Source: an uncultured Clostridia bacterium
GTDB lineage: Bacteria; Bacillota; Clostridia; TANB77; CAG-508
Direction: 5' to 3'
DNA length: 10,181 nucleotides
Assembly: GCA_934122155.1 (NCBI GenBank)
Contig: CAKOVX010000017.1
Span: forward strand, 1 to 10,181
Shown in pieces: positions 1 to 7,034 of this stretch. The notes beneath the pieces are model-generated. The model did no database searches and was not told where the DNA came from. It saw only the letters and a program-made list of their open reading frames with translations. The position numbers were made by a program, and so were the translations under genes. Position 1 is the stretch's first letter. Each line of letters opens with the position of its first letter.

Positions 1-29
1 AAACAATAAAATATATAATTTCTATTTGA

Positions 30-185
30 ATAAAGTTGAGAAAGAGTCATGTTAATGATAGCGAGAAATTACAATTTGCAAAAAGAAAACTTCAAATGCG
101 CTTATATAATTTAAAAGATAAATTGAAATACCTAGATGAAGTTGCAAAATTGAAATATGATGAAAGGATAGATAATTTTTTATAA
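30..185 (+). pseudogene. 3' remnant of an unidentified gene
   Basis: An open frame with no internal stop runs from just after a TGA at 27-29 to the TAA at 183-185. Its translation is highly charged and helix-prone, ending KLKYDERIDNFL, and looks like a coiled-coil tail. The frame has no ATG before 96 and no ribosome binding site, and the sequence upstream of 27 is open in a different frame (codons from position 2, stop 53-55). This is either the end of a frameshifted gene or chance coding. A C-terminal helix like those of MerR-type regulators would fit, but I cannot identify the family. Confidence 0.3.
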
Positions 186-206
186 TTATCTATCCTTAAA
201 TTTTAG
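164..206 (+). terminator. Rho-independent terminator-like hairpin
   Basis: A perfect 14-bp inverted repeat (164-177 with 184-197, core GGATAGATAATT) encloses a 6-nt loop. A loose T-rich tail (TTAAATTTTA) follows. The stem spans the stop codon of the upstream remnant and separates it from the response-regulator promoter. The tail is interrupted by A residues, so termination may be partial. Confidence 0.6.
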
Positions 207-215
207 GTGCTTTAA

Positions 216-253
216 AAACATTACAAAAATGTAGGATTTGTTACTTGTAATGT
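216..253 (+). promoter_or_regulatory. Putative response-regulator operator upstream of the regulator gene
   Basis: Positions 216-233 are identical over 18 bp to 1985-2002 in front of the ABC transporter. The half-site ACATTAC lies at 218-224, and six bases later only GTA of the partner half-site is kept. A complete GTAATGT half-site lies further downstream at 247-253, four bases before the -10 hexamer. The shared element at both promoters of a Bce-type module suggests binding by the encoded response regulator. That assignment is inference from position and sequence identity. Confidence 0.55.
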
Positions 254-254
254 A

Positions 255-263
255 TGATATAAT
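255..263 (+). promoter_or_regulatory. Extended -10 promoter for the two-component genes
   Basis: TGATATAAT forms a perfect -10 hexamer (258-263) with the TGn extension (255-257), 21 bases before the start codon. No convincing -35 hexamer sits 16-18 bp upstream. This fits either an extended -10 promoter or one helped by an activator bound at the upstream element. Confidence 0.55.
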
Positions 264-283
264 GATAACGGAGGTAGTACAAA

Positions 284-970
284 ATGCAGAAAATATTAAT
301 AGTGGAAGATGATGAAAAACTAAGAAATGAATTAGAAATATGCTTAAACAATAATGGATATAAATCAGAAAGTTTAAAAAACTTTGAAAATACATTAGAT
401 GATATTCTTAAAATAAACCCAGAATTATTGTTACTAGATATCAATTTACCAGGAGCAGATGGAGAATTTATATGCAAGGAAATAAGAAAAAAATCTAATA
501 TGCCAATTATAATGGTAACAAGCAGAGACAATGAAATAGACGAACTATTAAGCATAAATAATGGAGCAGATCACTATGTTACCAAACCTTTTAATATTCA
601 CATTTTACTTGCTAAAATAAATTCATTGTTAAGAAGAACAAATATGTCAAATGAAAATGCTGATATTATAGATGCAAAAGACTTTGTATTAAATATAAAT
701 AAAAGTACAATTCAAAAGGGTGATAATTGTATTGAGTTAACTAAAAATGAGTTTAGAATTTTGAAATATCTAGTACAAAACAGAGATAAAATTGTATCAA
801 GAGAAGATATAATGGGTTGTTTATGGGATAGCGAAGATTTTATAGGAGATAGTACATTAACAGTTAATATCACAAGAGTGAGAAATAAGTTAGAAGAACT
901 AGGATTAAAAGAACTACTAGAAACAAAAAGAGGACAGGGCTATATATTAAAAGGAGCGAAGATGGAATGA
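284..970 (+). CDS. OmpR-family response regulator, BceR-like
   Basis: This 228-residue protein has the standard two-domain layout of OmpR/PhoB regulators. The receiver domain (about 1-115) shows the acidic pocket D9/D10, the phosphoacceptor D52 in LLLLDINLPG, T79 and the conserved K101 in VTKPF. The C-terminal part (about 130-225) is a winged-helix DNA-binding domain ending in the typical RGQGYIL. The start is supported by GGAGGT at 270-275. Its stop overlaps the kinase start by 4 bp (ATGA), so the two are translationally coupled. With the kinase and BceAB-like transporter downstream, it is best read as the regulator that switches on the transporter when a peptide antibiotic is sensed. The inducing compound cannot be told from sequence. 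Confidence 0.93.
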   Translation: MQKILIVEDDEKLRNELEICLNNNGYKSESLKNFENTLDDILKINPELLLLDINLPGADGEFICKEIRKKSNMPIIMVTSRDNEIDELLSINNGADHYVTKPFNIHILLAKINSLLRRTNMSNENADIIDAKDFVLNINKSTIQKGDNCIELTKNEFRILKYLVQNRDKIVSREDIMGCLWDSEDFIGDSTLTVNITRVRNKLEELGLKELLETKRGQGYILKGAKME

Positions 971-1986
971 GTTTTTTAAAGTTTATAAAAGAAAAAGCAT
1001 TAACAATATTTTTAATAATATTTTCTTTAATTACGATAGAAATATTTTTTATGGCATATCAAACAAATCAATTCATTAAAATATATATTCCAATAGTAAC
1101 TATAACTTCATACTCAATAGGCTTGCTTTATGAATATTTTAAAAAGAAAAGGTATTATACAAAATTACAAAATATACTAGATGAGTTAACTGAAAAGTAT
1201 TTAATTACAGAGATTGTACAAACTCCAGATTTTATAGAAGGAAAAATATTAAAAGATACACTTGATCAAGTAAACAAGTCTATGCATGAAAATGTAAATA
1301 AGTATAAATACTTACAAGAAGATTACAAAGAATATATTGAATTATGGATTCATGAAATAAAAACTCCAATAGCAACAAGTAAAATGATTATAGAAAACAA
1401 TAAAAACTCAGCAACTAGAAGCATAGAAGAAGAACTAGACAAAGTTGAAAACTATATTGAACAAGCCTTGTTTTATGCAAGAAGCAATACAGTTGAGAAG
1501 GATTATTATATAAAAAAATGTAATTTAAAAGAAATTGTGAATGAAAGTATTAAGAAAAACAAAAATGTTCTAATACAAGAAAAAGCTGAAATCAATATAC
1601 ACGACTTAGAAAATACAGTAAACACAGATAGTAAATGGATAATTTTTATTTTAAATCAAATTATACAAAACAGCATAAAATACAAAAATAAAGATGTTGA
1701 GCCTAATATAGAAATTTATAGCAAAGCCCAAAAAGAAAATGTTATTTTATACATAGAAGACAATGGAATAGGAATAAAAAAAGGTGAAATTACAAGAGTA
1801 TTTGAAAAAAGCTTTACAGGAACAAATGGAAGGTTATCAGGCAAAAAGTCTACAGGAATAGGCTTGTATTTATGTAAAAAGTTATGTGACAAATTAGGAA
1901 TAGCAATTGAACTTAATTCTGAAGAAGGAAAAGGAACAGAAATAAAAATAGTATTTCCAAATAGCAGTTATACAAATTTGGCTTAA
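967..1986 (+). CDS. Intramembrane-sensing histidine kinase, BceS-like
   Basis: This 339-residue kinase has two N-terminal membrane segments (about 11-31 and 38-56) joined by only a few residues, so it has almost no extracellular sensor domain. That is the hallmark of BceS-type kinases, which sense through their partner ABC transporter. The phosphoacceptor is H129 in WIHEIKTP. The ATP-binding domain shows the N box (QNSIKY near 235), G1 box DNGIGI (265-270), F box near 279-283 and G2 box STGIGLYL (295-302). The start overlaps the regulator stop, with AAAGGAG at 949-955 as binding site. Size and order match BceRS-type pairs. Confidence 0.92.
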   Translation: MSFLKFIKEKALTIFLIIFSLITIEIFFMAYQTNQFIKIYIPIVTITSYSIGLLYEYFKKKRYYTKLQNILDELTEKYLITEIVQTPDFIEGKILKDTLDQVNKSMHENVNKYKYLQEDYKEYIELWIHEIKTPIATSKMIIENNKNSATRSIEEELDKVENYIEQALFYARSNTVEKDYYIKKCNLKEIVNESIKKNKNVLIQEKAEINIHDLENTVNTDSKWIIFILNQIIQNSIKYKNKDVEPNIEIYSKAQKENVILYIEDNGIGIKKGEITRVFEKSFTGTNGRLSGKKSTGIGLYLCKKLCDKLGIAIELNSEEGKGTEIKIVFPNSSYTNLA

Positions 1987-2013
1987 ACATTACAAAAATG
2001 TAATGTAAATGTA
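1985..2013 (+). promoter_or_regulatory. Putative response-regulator operator upstream of the ABC transporter
   Basis: A perfect 7-bp dyad, ACATTAC (1987-1993) - N6 - GTAATGT (2000-2006), is followed by an overlapping AATGTA direct repeat at 2008-2013. It lies about 40 bp upstream of the -10 hexamer. Positions 1985-2002 match 216-233 exactly over 18 bp. Position, symmetry and duplication at both promoters of the module make this the best candidate binding site for the OmpR-type regulator encoded here. Confidence 0.6.
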
Positions 2014-2024
2014 GGCAAAATCGA

Positions 2025-2053
2025 TGGCAACTAATTTATAAAGCTACTATAAT
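2025..2053 (+). promoter_or_regulatory. Promoter of the ABC transporter operon
   Basis: A perfect TATAAT (2048-2053) lies 27 bases before the ATPase start. The -35 position at 17-bp spacing holds TGGCAA (2025-2030), which matches the consensus at only three positions. A good -10 with a poor -35 just downstream of a dyad is typical of an activator-dependent promoter. The start site is inferred. Confidence 0.55.
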
Positions 2054-2080
2054 GAAAGCATAAAGGGAGGTAAATCTAAA

Positions 2081-2848
2081 ATGGAAAATATATTAGAAGT
2101 AAAAAATGTTGAAAAATATTATGGTAGCAAATCAAACTTGACAAAAGCTGTAGATAATATTAGTTTCAATGTAAAACCAAAAGAATTTGTTGGAATAATG
2201 GGAGCATCAGGCTCAGGAAAAACAACACTTTTAAATTGTATATCAACTATTGATAAAGTAACAACAGGACATATTATTATAAACGGAAATGATATTACAA
2301 AATTAAAAGGAAACAAACTTAATAAATTTAGGAGAGAAGAATTAGGATTCATATTTCAAGATTTCAACTTGTTAGATACACTCACGGCATACGAAAACAT
2401 TGCTTTAGCCCTTACAATTCAAAAAGTAAATGCACATGAAATTGATAAAAGAGTTAAAGAAATTGCCAATAAACTAGATATAAGTAATATTCTTAGTAAA
2501 TATCCTTATCAATTATCAGGAGGACAAAAACAAAGAGTTGCATCTGCAAGAGCAATTATTACAAATCCACAATTAGTATTGGCAGATGAGCCAACTGGTG
2601 CTTTAGATTCAAAATCTGCAAAACAATTACTAGAAACATTTACAACATTAAACGAAAAATTAGGGGCAACTATTTTAATGGTTACACATGATGCCTTTAC
2701 AGCTAGTTATGCAGACCGTATTATATTCATAAAGGATGGAAAAATCTTTAATGAACTAATAAAAGGCAATGATACAAGAAAACAATTCTTCGAGAAGATA
2801 ATTGAAGTGCAAACCCTTCTTGGAGGTGAGCTAAACGATGTTATTTAA
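2081..2848 (+). CDS. ABC transporter ATP-binding protein, BceA-like
   Basis: This 255-residue nucleotide-binding subunit has every motif intact: Walker A GASGSGKTT (41-49), Q-loop Q93, signature LSGGQ (145-149), Walker B ending in E170 (LVLADE), the D-loop in GALD and the switch H203 (THD). Length and motif spacing fit the MacB/LolD-like group that includes BceA, PsdA and VraD. GGGAGG at 2065-2070 supports the start. It overlaps the permease gene by 11 bp. It would power the permease to free lipid II cycle intermediates from peptide antibiotics and would form a sensing complex with the kinase. This role is known for the family and inferred here. Confidence 0.94.
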   Translation: MENILEVKNVEKYYGSKSNLTKAVDNISFNVKPKEFVGIMGASGSGKTTLLNCISTIDKVTTGHIIINGNDITKLKGNKLNKFRREELGFIFQDFNLLDTLTAYENIALALTIQKVNAHEIDKRVKEIANKLDISNILSKYPYQLSGGQKQRVASARAIITNPQLVLADEPTGALDSKSAKQLLETFTTLNEKLGATILMVTHDAFTASYADRIIFIKDGKIFNELIKGNDTRKQFFEKIIEVQTLLGGELNDVI

Positions 2849-4925
2849 ATTATCTGCAAGAAACATGCAAAAAAGTTTTAAAGATTATGCAATATACTTT
2901 ATTACTTTAGTTTTAGGTGTAGCATTATTTTATATGTTTAACTCTCTTGACAGCCAAGAGGCAATGCTTCAAGTATCTAGCTCTACTAAAGAAATGATAA
3001 AACTTATGATAAATATGTTGGGTATGGTATCAATATTTATTGCAGTAATATTAGGACTTTTAATTGTATATGCCAATAATTTTTTAATAAATAGAAGAAA
3101 AAAAGAATTTGGAATATATATGACCTTAGGAATGGGCAAAAGACAAATTTCTAAAATCTTATTACTAGAAACAATATTTGTAGGAATAATTTCACTTGCA
3201 ATAGGACTTATATTAGGAATATTTGCATCACAATTTATGTCAATATTAGTAGCAAAACTATTTCAAGCAGATATGAGTGAATTTGAATTTGTATTTTCAC
3301 AAAATGCTTGTATAAAAACTTGTATATATTTTGCTGTAATGTTTTTAGCAGTAATGGTTTTCAATACATTCACAATCTCAAGATATAAATTAATAAGTCT
3401 GCTAACAGCAAGTAAAAAGAATGAACAAGTAAGAATGAAAAATCCAATAATATGTATTATTGTTTTTATAATTGCTGCCATAGGTTTAAGCTATGCTTAC
3501 TGGATGGTAACAAAAGGTGTTTTCAAAATGAAGAATGTTGATGAAACAACTAAAGCAATTGGAATATCAGTATTGATTGGAATTGCTGGAACGGTTTTAA
3601 TATTCTGGTCTTTCTCAGGACTAATTTTAAAACTTCTTCAAACTAAGAAAAGTACATACTTAAAGGGAACAAATATGTTTGTATTAAGACAATTACACAA
3701 TAACATAAATACAACTGTAATTAGTATGAGTGTAATATGTTTAATGCTATTTATGACAATTACTGCATTATCATCATCAATTGCATTAAAAAATTCTATG
3801 CAAGCAGACATAGAAAAAATGACGCCAGTAGATTTGAATTTATATAAGTCTGCTAATTTGAAAGTAAATGATAATAAAAATAAGTATTCACAAGAATTAC
3901 AATATGATTCAACCCAAAGTATTTTATACACTCTTACACAAAATGGTTTTGATATAAAACTATTAAAAGACATTATAGAAATACCAATTTATGATGTAGA
4001 AGAATTTACGTGGGAAAAGACATTGGGAGAAGCCACAGAACAAATAAAAAAGCAATCACCAATGATGAAACTAGACACACCAGAAAGCATTATAAAAATA
4101 TCAGACTACAACAAAATCGCAAAATTATATGGAAATGAGCAATACTCTCTAGAAGATGATGAATATATTATAATTTGTAATTATGGAGGCATAGCTAGTA
4201 TAAGAAATTTTGGATTGAAAACAAAACCAATAATTAGCTTGAAAGGAAAAGAATATAAACCTAAATATAGTGAATGTAAAGATGGATTTATACAAATATC
4301 TACAAGCCATACAAACGTTGGTATTGTATTAGTTCCAGATAGTTGCAATTTAAGTAAAGATGAGCAACAGTTATGGTTCTTAGCAGCAAACTATAATGCT
4401 AAAACAGATGAAGAAAAAGTAAATATAGGAAAAGTATTTTCAGAGGATGACTCTGAACTAATGAAAAAACTAACAAGCCAAAATAATACATTAAATGTAG
4501 AAACAAAAATAAGATTAGTTGAATCAAGTGTTGGATTATCAACTATAATAGTATTTATTGCAATTTATCTAGGAATTATATTCCTTATAGCAAGTTGTGC
4601 TATTTTGGCATTAAAACAGTTAACTGAAAGTTCGGATAACAAGCAAAGGTATATCATTTTAAGAAAAATAGGTTGTGATGAAAAAATGATAAATCAAGCA
4701 TTATTTAGACAAATAGGAATTTTCTTTATATTGCCACTTGTTTTAGCGGTAATCCATTCGATATTTGGAATACAATTTGCTATGTCCATATTTGATACAC
4801 TTGCATCTAGAGAACAGCTATTGCCATCAGTTATAGCAACTGTAATTGTTATGGGTGTGATTTATGGATGTTACTTCTTAGCAACATATGTAGGAAGTAA
4901 AAATATTATTAAAGAGGAAGAATAA
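2838..4925 (+). CDS. ABC transporter permease, BceB-like (FtsX-domain protein)
   Basis: This 695-residue membrane protein has the BceB layout of ten hydrophobic segments. Four lie at about 17-35, 56-78, 105-130 and 158-180, and three at about 203-225, 240-262 and 292-314. A large soluble region (about 315-565) follows, then three final segments (567-592, 626-648, 663-684). The soluble region between TM7 and TM8 is the extracellular domain that sets specificity in BceB, PsdB and VraE. Two FtsX-type regions are recognisable, the first containing RRKKEFGIYMTLGMGKRQI (86-104) and the second RYIILRKIGCDEKMI (604-618). The start lies inside the ATPase gene, with GGAGGTGAG at 2822-2830 as binding site. 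Substrate cannot be assigned from sequence. Confidence 0.93.
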   Translation: MLFKLSARNMQKSFKDYAIYFITLVLGVALFYMFNSLDSQEAMLQVSSSTKEMIKLMINMLGMVSIFIAVILGLLIVYANNFLINRRKKEFGIYMTLGMGKRQISKILLLETIFVGIISLAIGLILGIFASQFMSILVAKLFQADMSEFEFVFSQNACIKTCIYFAVMFLAVMVFNTFTISRYKLISLLTASKKNEQVRMKNPIICIIVFIIAAIGLSYAYWMVTKGVFKMKNVDETTKAIGISVLIGIAGTVLIFWSFSGLILKLLQTKKSTYLKGTNMFVLRQLHNNINTTVISMSVICLMLFMTITALSSSIALKNSMQADIEKMTPVDLNLYKSANLKVNDNKNKYSQELQYDSTQSILYTLTQNGFDIKLLKDIIEIPIYDVEEFTWEKTLGEATEQIKKQSPMMKLDTPESIIKISDYNKIAKLYGNEQYSLEDDEYIIICNYGGIASIRNFGLKTKPIISLKGKEYKPKYSECKDGFIQISTSHTNVGIVLVPDSCNLSKDEQQLWFLAANYNAKTDEEKVNIGKVFSEDDSELMKKLTSQNNTLNVETKIRLVESSVGLSTIIVFIAIYLGIIFLIASCAILALKQLTESSDNKQRYIILRKIGCDEKMINQALFRQIGIFFILPLVLAVIHSIFGIQFAMSIFDTLASREQLLPSVIATVIVMGVIYGCYFLATYVGSKNIIKEEE

Positions 4926-4947
4926 ATAAAATTTAAGGAGGTATTTT

Positions 4948-4992
4948 TTGAATAATTTAGGTGTATTAGATTCCGTAGTGCCTTGTAAATAA
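4948..4992 (+). CDS. Possible 14-codon ORF with a strong ribosome binding site
   Basis: A TTG codon lies 6 nt after AAGGAGGT (4935-4942), one of the best Shine-Dalgarno sequences in the window. The frame reads 14 codons (NNLGVLDSVVPCK after the start) and stops at TAA 4990-4992, ahead of the methyltransferase. It could be a small translated peptide, the stump of a lost gene, or a stranded binding site. I do not recognise the peptide, and coding status is uncertain. Confidence 0.25.
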   Translation: MNNLGVLDSVVPCK

Positions 4993-5018
4993 GAATTTAT
5001 AAGAAAAGAGGGATAAAT

Positions 5019-5627
5019 ATGAAATATATAAAAACAGAAAAATACAATAATGAATTAATTAATCAAAAAATTATGGGACCTAACCCATTAAAATTGGAAG
5101 AAGAACTTATGAATGACAACAAGATAAAAGCTGGTTCAGTTGTTATGGACTTAGGAAGTGGACAAGGGATTACTTCTGTATTTCTTGCAAAAGAATATGG
5201 CTTTAAAGTATATGCAGCTGATTTATGGAGTGAGCCAGAAGAAAATCAAAAGTTTTTTGAGCAAATGGGTTTAAGTAAAGAAAAAATTGTAGCTGTAAAA
5301 GCAGATGCAACTGATTTACCATTTGAAAAAGAATTCTTTGATGCTGTTGTATGTACAGATTCATATAATTATTTTGGAAGAGATGAAAAATATTTAGACG
5401 AAAAGCTTTTACCTTATGTAAAAAAAGAAGGCTATATTTATATTGCTATTCCTGGAATGAAAAAAGACTGTCATGATAATATTCCAAAAGAATTATTGCT
5501 ATCTTGGACGCCAGAACAATTAGATTATATTCATGATATAGAGTATTGGAAAAATATTATTTCAAAATCAAAAGACAGCGAGATAATTTCAATTAGTGAA
5601 ATGAAGAGTGTTGGAATGATTGGTTAA
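5019..5627 (+). CDS. SAM-dependent class I methyltransferase, C-terminus lost to a frameshift
   Basis: The 202-residue product has a class I methyltransferase fold. Motif I is VMDLGSGQG (42-50), the acidic D68 follows in AADLW, D96 lies in the DATDLPF segment, and FDAVVCTDSYNYF (107-119) forms the next core strand. GAGGG at 5008-5012 supports the start. The frame ends early at TAA 5625-5627. The adjacent frame, 5612-5728, continues with a plausible family C-terminus (WNDWLKCDNEY...NFIAIVLRKK), so the gene was probably about 236 residues before losing bases near 5607-5614. The N-terminal portion keeps the whole SAM-binding core, but the last strand is missing, so activity is doubtful. It lies 93 bp after the permease and may share its transcript. 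Substrate unknown. Confidence 0.75.
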   Translation: MKYIKTEKYNNELINQKIMGPNPLKLEEELMNDNKIKAGSVVMDLGSGQGITSVFLAKEYGFKVYAADLWSEPEENQKFFEQMGLSKEKIVAVKADATDLPFEKEFFDAVVCTDSYNYFGRDEKYLDEKLLPYVKKEGYIYIAIPGMKKDCHDNIPKELLLSWTPEQLDYIHDIEYWKNIISKSKDSEIISISEMKSVGMIG

Positions 5628-5728
5628 AATGTGACAATGAATATTCTAAAAATGATAAAAAAGCTATTGATGCAGGAGCAGGTAAATACCTAAACTTTAT
5701 TGCAATTGTCTTAAGAAAAAAAGGATAA
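5612..5728 (+). pseudogene. Out-of-frame C-terminal segment of the methyltransferase
   Basis: Thirty-eight codons are open in the frame one base off from the preceding gene, from TGG at 5612 to TAA at 5726-5728. They read WNDWLKCDNEYSKNDKKA and end NFIAIVLRKKG. The pattern DWL-CDNEY followed by a hydrophobic closing strand and basic tail is what I expect at the end of this methyltransferase family. It has no start or ribosome binding site of its own. It is the detached end of the gene at 5019, not a separate gene. Confidence 0.7.
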
Positions 5729-5733
5729 AAGTG

Positions 5734-5770
5734 TGGCAGATAATTGGTTGAAATTATCTGCCATTTATTA
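5734..5770 (+). terminator. Terminator hairpin after the methyltransferase
   Basis: A perfect 12-bp stem (TGGCAGATAATT 5734-5745 with 5752-5763) has a 6-nt loop and is followed by TTTATTA. It begins six bases after the methyltransferase's original stop codon. The short, interrupted T tract suggests moderate efficiency. It probably closes the transcript that starts upstream of the transporter. Confidence 0.7.
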
Positions 5771-5776
5771 TATAAT
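5748..5776 (+). promoter_or_regulatory. Promoter for the PAP2 phosphatase gene, overlapping the terminator
   Basis: TTGAAA (5748-5753) and TATAAT (5771-5776) are separated by exactly 17 bp, matching the consensus at 11 of 12 positions. The -35 hexamer spans the loop and the start of the 3' arm of the terminator hairpin. The start codon lies 46 bases downstream of the -10. Confidence 0.65.
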
Positions 5777-5822
5777 TATGCAGTAATAATTAGTAAAAAA
5801 CAAAAGAAATAAGAGGCGAAAA

Positions 5823-6461
5823 ATGAAAGAAGATTGGAAAGAATTTATAAAGAAAAACTTAAAATGGATTATATTATTTATTTGCCTAGTTGTATTTTTA
5901 TCTATAGCTGAAAATGTTTTTAATAAAGAAATAATGTATGCAGATATTATCGGATATAAGCTTGTATCAACATATCTAATATCTGACTTTGTAACACCAA
6001 TAGCAAAATTTATAACTAATTTTGGTGGGGCAATATTTTTATCAATAGCAACAGTTATGTTATTTTTACTTATAAAAAATAAAAAAATTGGTCTATCAAT
6101 TATTTCGAATATAGTCATTATTACAGTTTTAAATCAGTTATTGAAAAGAATATTACAAAGACCAAGACCAACTGAATTTAGAATAGTTGAAGAAACAGGA
6201 TATAGTTTCCCTTCGGGGCATTCAATGGTAAGTATGGCCTTCTATGGTTATTTAATATATTTGATTTATAGATATATAAAAAATAAATATGTAAAATGGA
6301 CATTGATTACAATATTAAGCATACTAATTTGTTTAATAGGTATAAGCAGGATTTATCTTGGAGTACATTATACAAGTGATGTACTAGGTGGATTCTTGTT
6401 ATCAATATCATATTTAGTTATATATATAAGTTCAATTAAAAAATTATTACCAGAAGAATAA
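5823..6461 (+). CDS. PAP2-family membrane phosphatase
   Basis: This 212-residue integral membrane protein has the full three-part phosphatase signature: KX6RP at K108-P116, PSGH at 130-133 and SRX5HX3D at S175-R176, H182 and D186. These supply the phosphate-binding residues and the catalytic His nucleophile and Asp partner. Hydrophobic segments lie at about 14-29, 67-85, 90-107, 136-152, 158-175 and 187-205. Relatives hydrolyse undecaprenyl pyrophosphate (BcrC type), phosphatidylglycerophosphate or phosphatidate. The substrate cannot be decided here. Its place near a Bce-type module makes a role in undecaprenyl phosphate recycling attractive but unproven. The start has a modest binding site, AGAGG at 5812-5816. 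Confidence 0.9.
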   Translation: MKEDWKEFIKKNLKWIILFICLVVFLSIAENVFNKEIMYADIIGYKLVSTYLISDFVTPIAKFITNFGGAIFLSIATVMLFLLIKNKKIGLSIISNIVIITVLNQLLKRILQRPRPTEFRIVEETGYSFPSGHSMVSMAFYGYLIYLIYRYIKNKYVKWTLITILSILICLIGISRIYLGVHYTSDVLGGFLLSISYLVIYISSIKKLLPEE

Positions 6462-6482
6462 AAGTATAAAGGAGAAACTTTT

Positions 6483-7001
6483 ATGAAACGAATCTGTATA
6501 ATTGGAGGAAGTGGAACTGGTAAAACAACACTTTCAAATAATTTGAGTAAAGAGTTAAATTTACCAGTTTACCATATTGATGGTATACATCACTTGGAAA
6601 ATTGGAAAAAACGAGATAAGGAAGAACGTGACAGATTAATTCTTGAAAGAGCTTCAGAAGAAAAATGGATTATAGATGGAACATATCGTTCTACATTACA
6701 ACAACGTCTAGAAAAAGCTGATTATGTTATATATTTAGATTATTCTACTATGGCGCAAGTAATAGGAGTATTAAAAAGATTTATAAAAAACCATGGTAAA
6801 GAAAAAGATGAGATACCAGGTTGCAAAGAAAAAATGAGTTGGGAGTTTTTATGGTTTGTAATAAACTGGAGAAAAGATAAAAGAAATGAGATAATTGAAA
6901 AAATAAGTAAAATTGACAACAACAAGGTCCATGTCTTTTATAACAGAAAACAACTTAATAAATGGTATGAAAATACATTTGAAAAAAAGATGGAGCACTA
7001 A
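6483..7001 (+). CDS. P-loop NTPase, adenylate-kinase-like (topology modulation/FlaR type)
   Basis: This 172-residue protein starts with a Walker A loop, GGSGTGKTT (8-16), followed by the HIDGIHH segment (31-37). The middle holds WIIDGTY (62-68) and the Walker B-like strand ADYVIYLD (79-86). A basic helical lid-like region covers about 97-140, and the last strand has VFYNRKQLNKWYE (151-163). This is the layout of small kinase-like P-loop proteins often labelled DNA topology modulation protein or FlaR, whose substrate is generally not established. AAGGAG at 6470-6475 supports the start. It lies 21 bp after the PAP2 gene and probably shares its transcript. No motif is missing. Confidence 0.82.
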   Translation: MKRICIIGGSGTGKTTLSNNLSKELNLPVYHIDGIHHLENWKKRDKEERDRLILERASEEKWIIDGTYRSTLQQRLEKADYVIYLDYSTMAQVIGVLKRFIKNHGKEKDEIPGCKEKMSWEFLWFVINWRKDKRNEIIEKISKIDNNKVHVFYNRKQLNKWYENTFEKKMEH

Positions 7002-7034
7002 AACGATTAAGAGATAATATGAAAGGGGAAAAAT

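Noticed and set aside
3638..3973. 111-codon minus-strand ORF inside the permease gene
   Set aside because: It lies entirely within a well-supported membrane protein gene on the plus strand, has no recognisable motif, and is the antisense reading of A+T-rich coding sequence.
5768..6118. 116-codon minus-strand ORF opposite the start of the PAP2 gene
   Set aside because: It overlaps a gene with complete catalytic motifs, and its hydrophobic content mirrors the membrane segments on the other strand.
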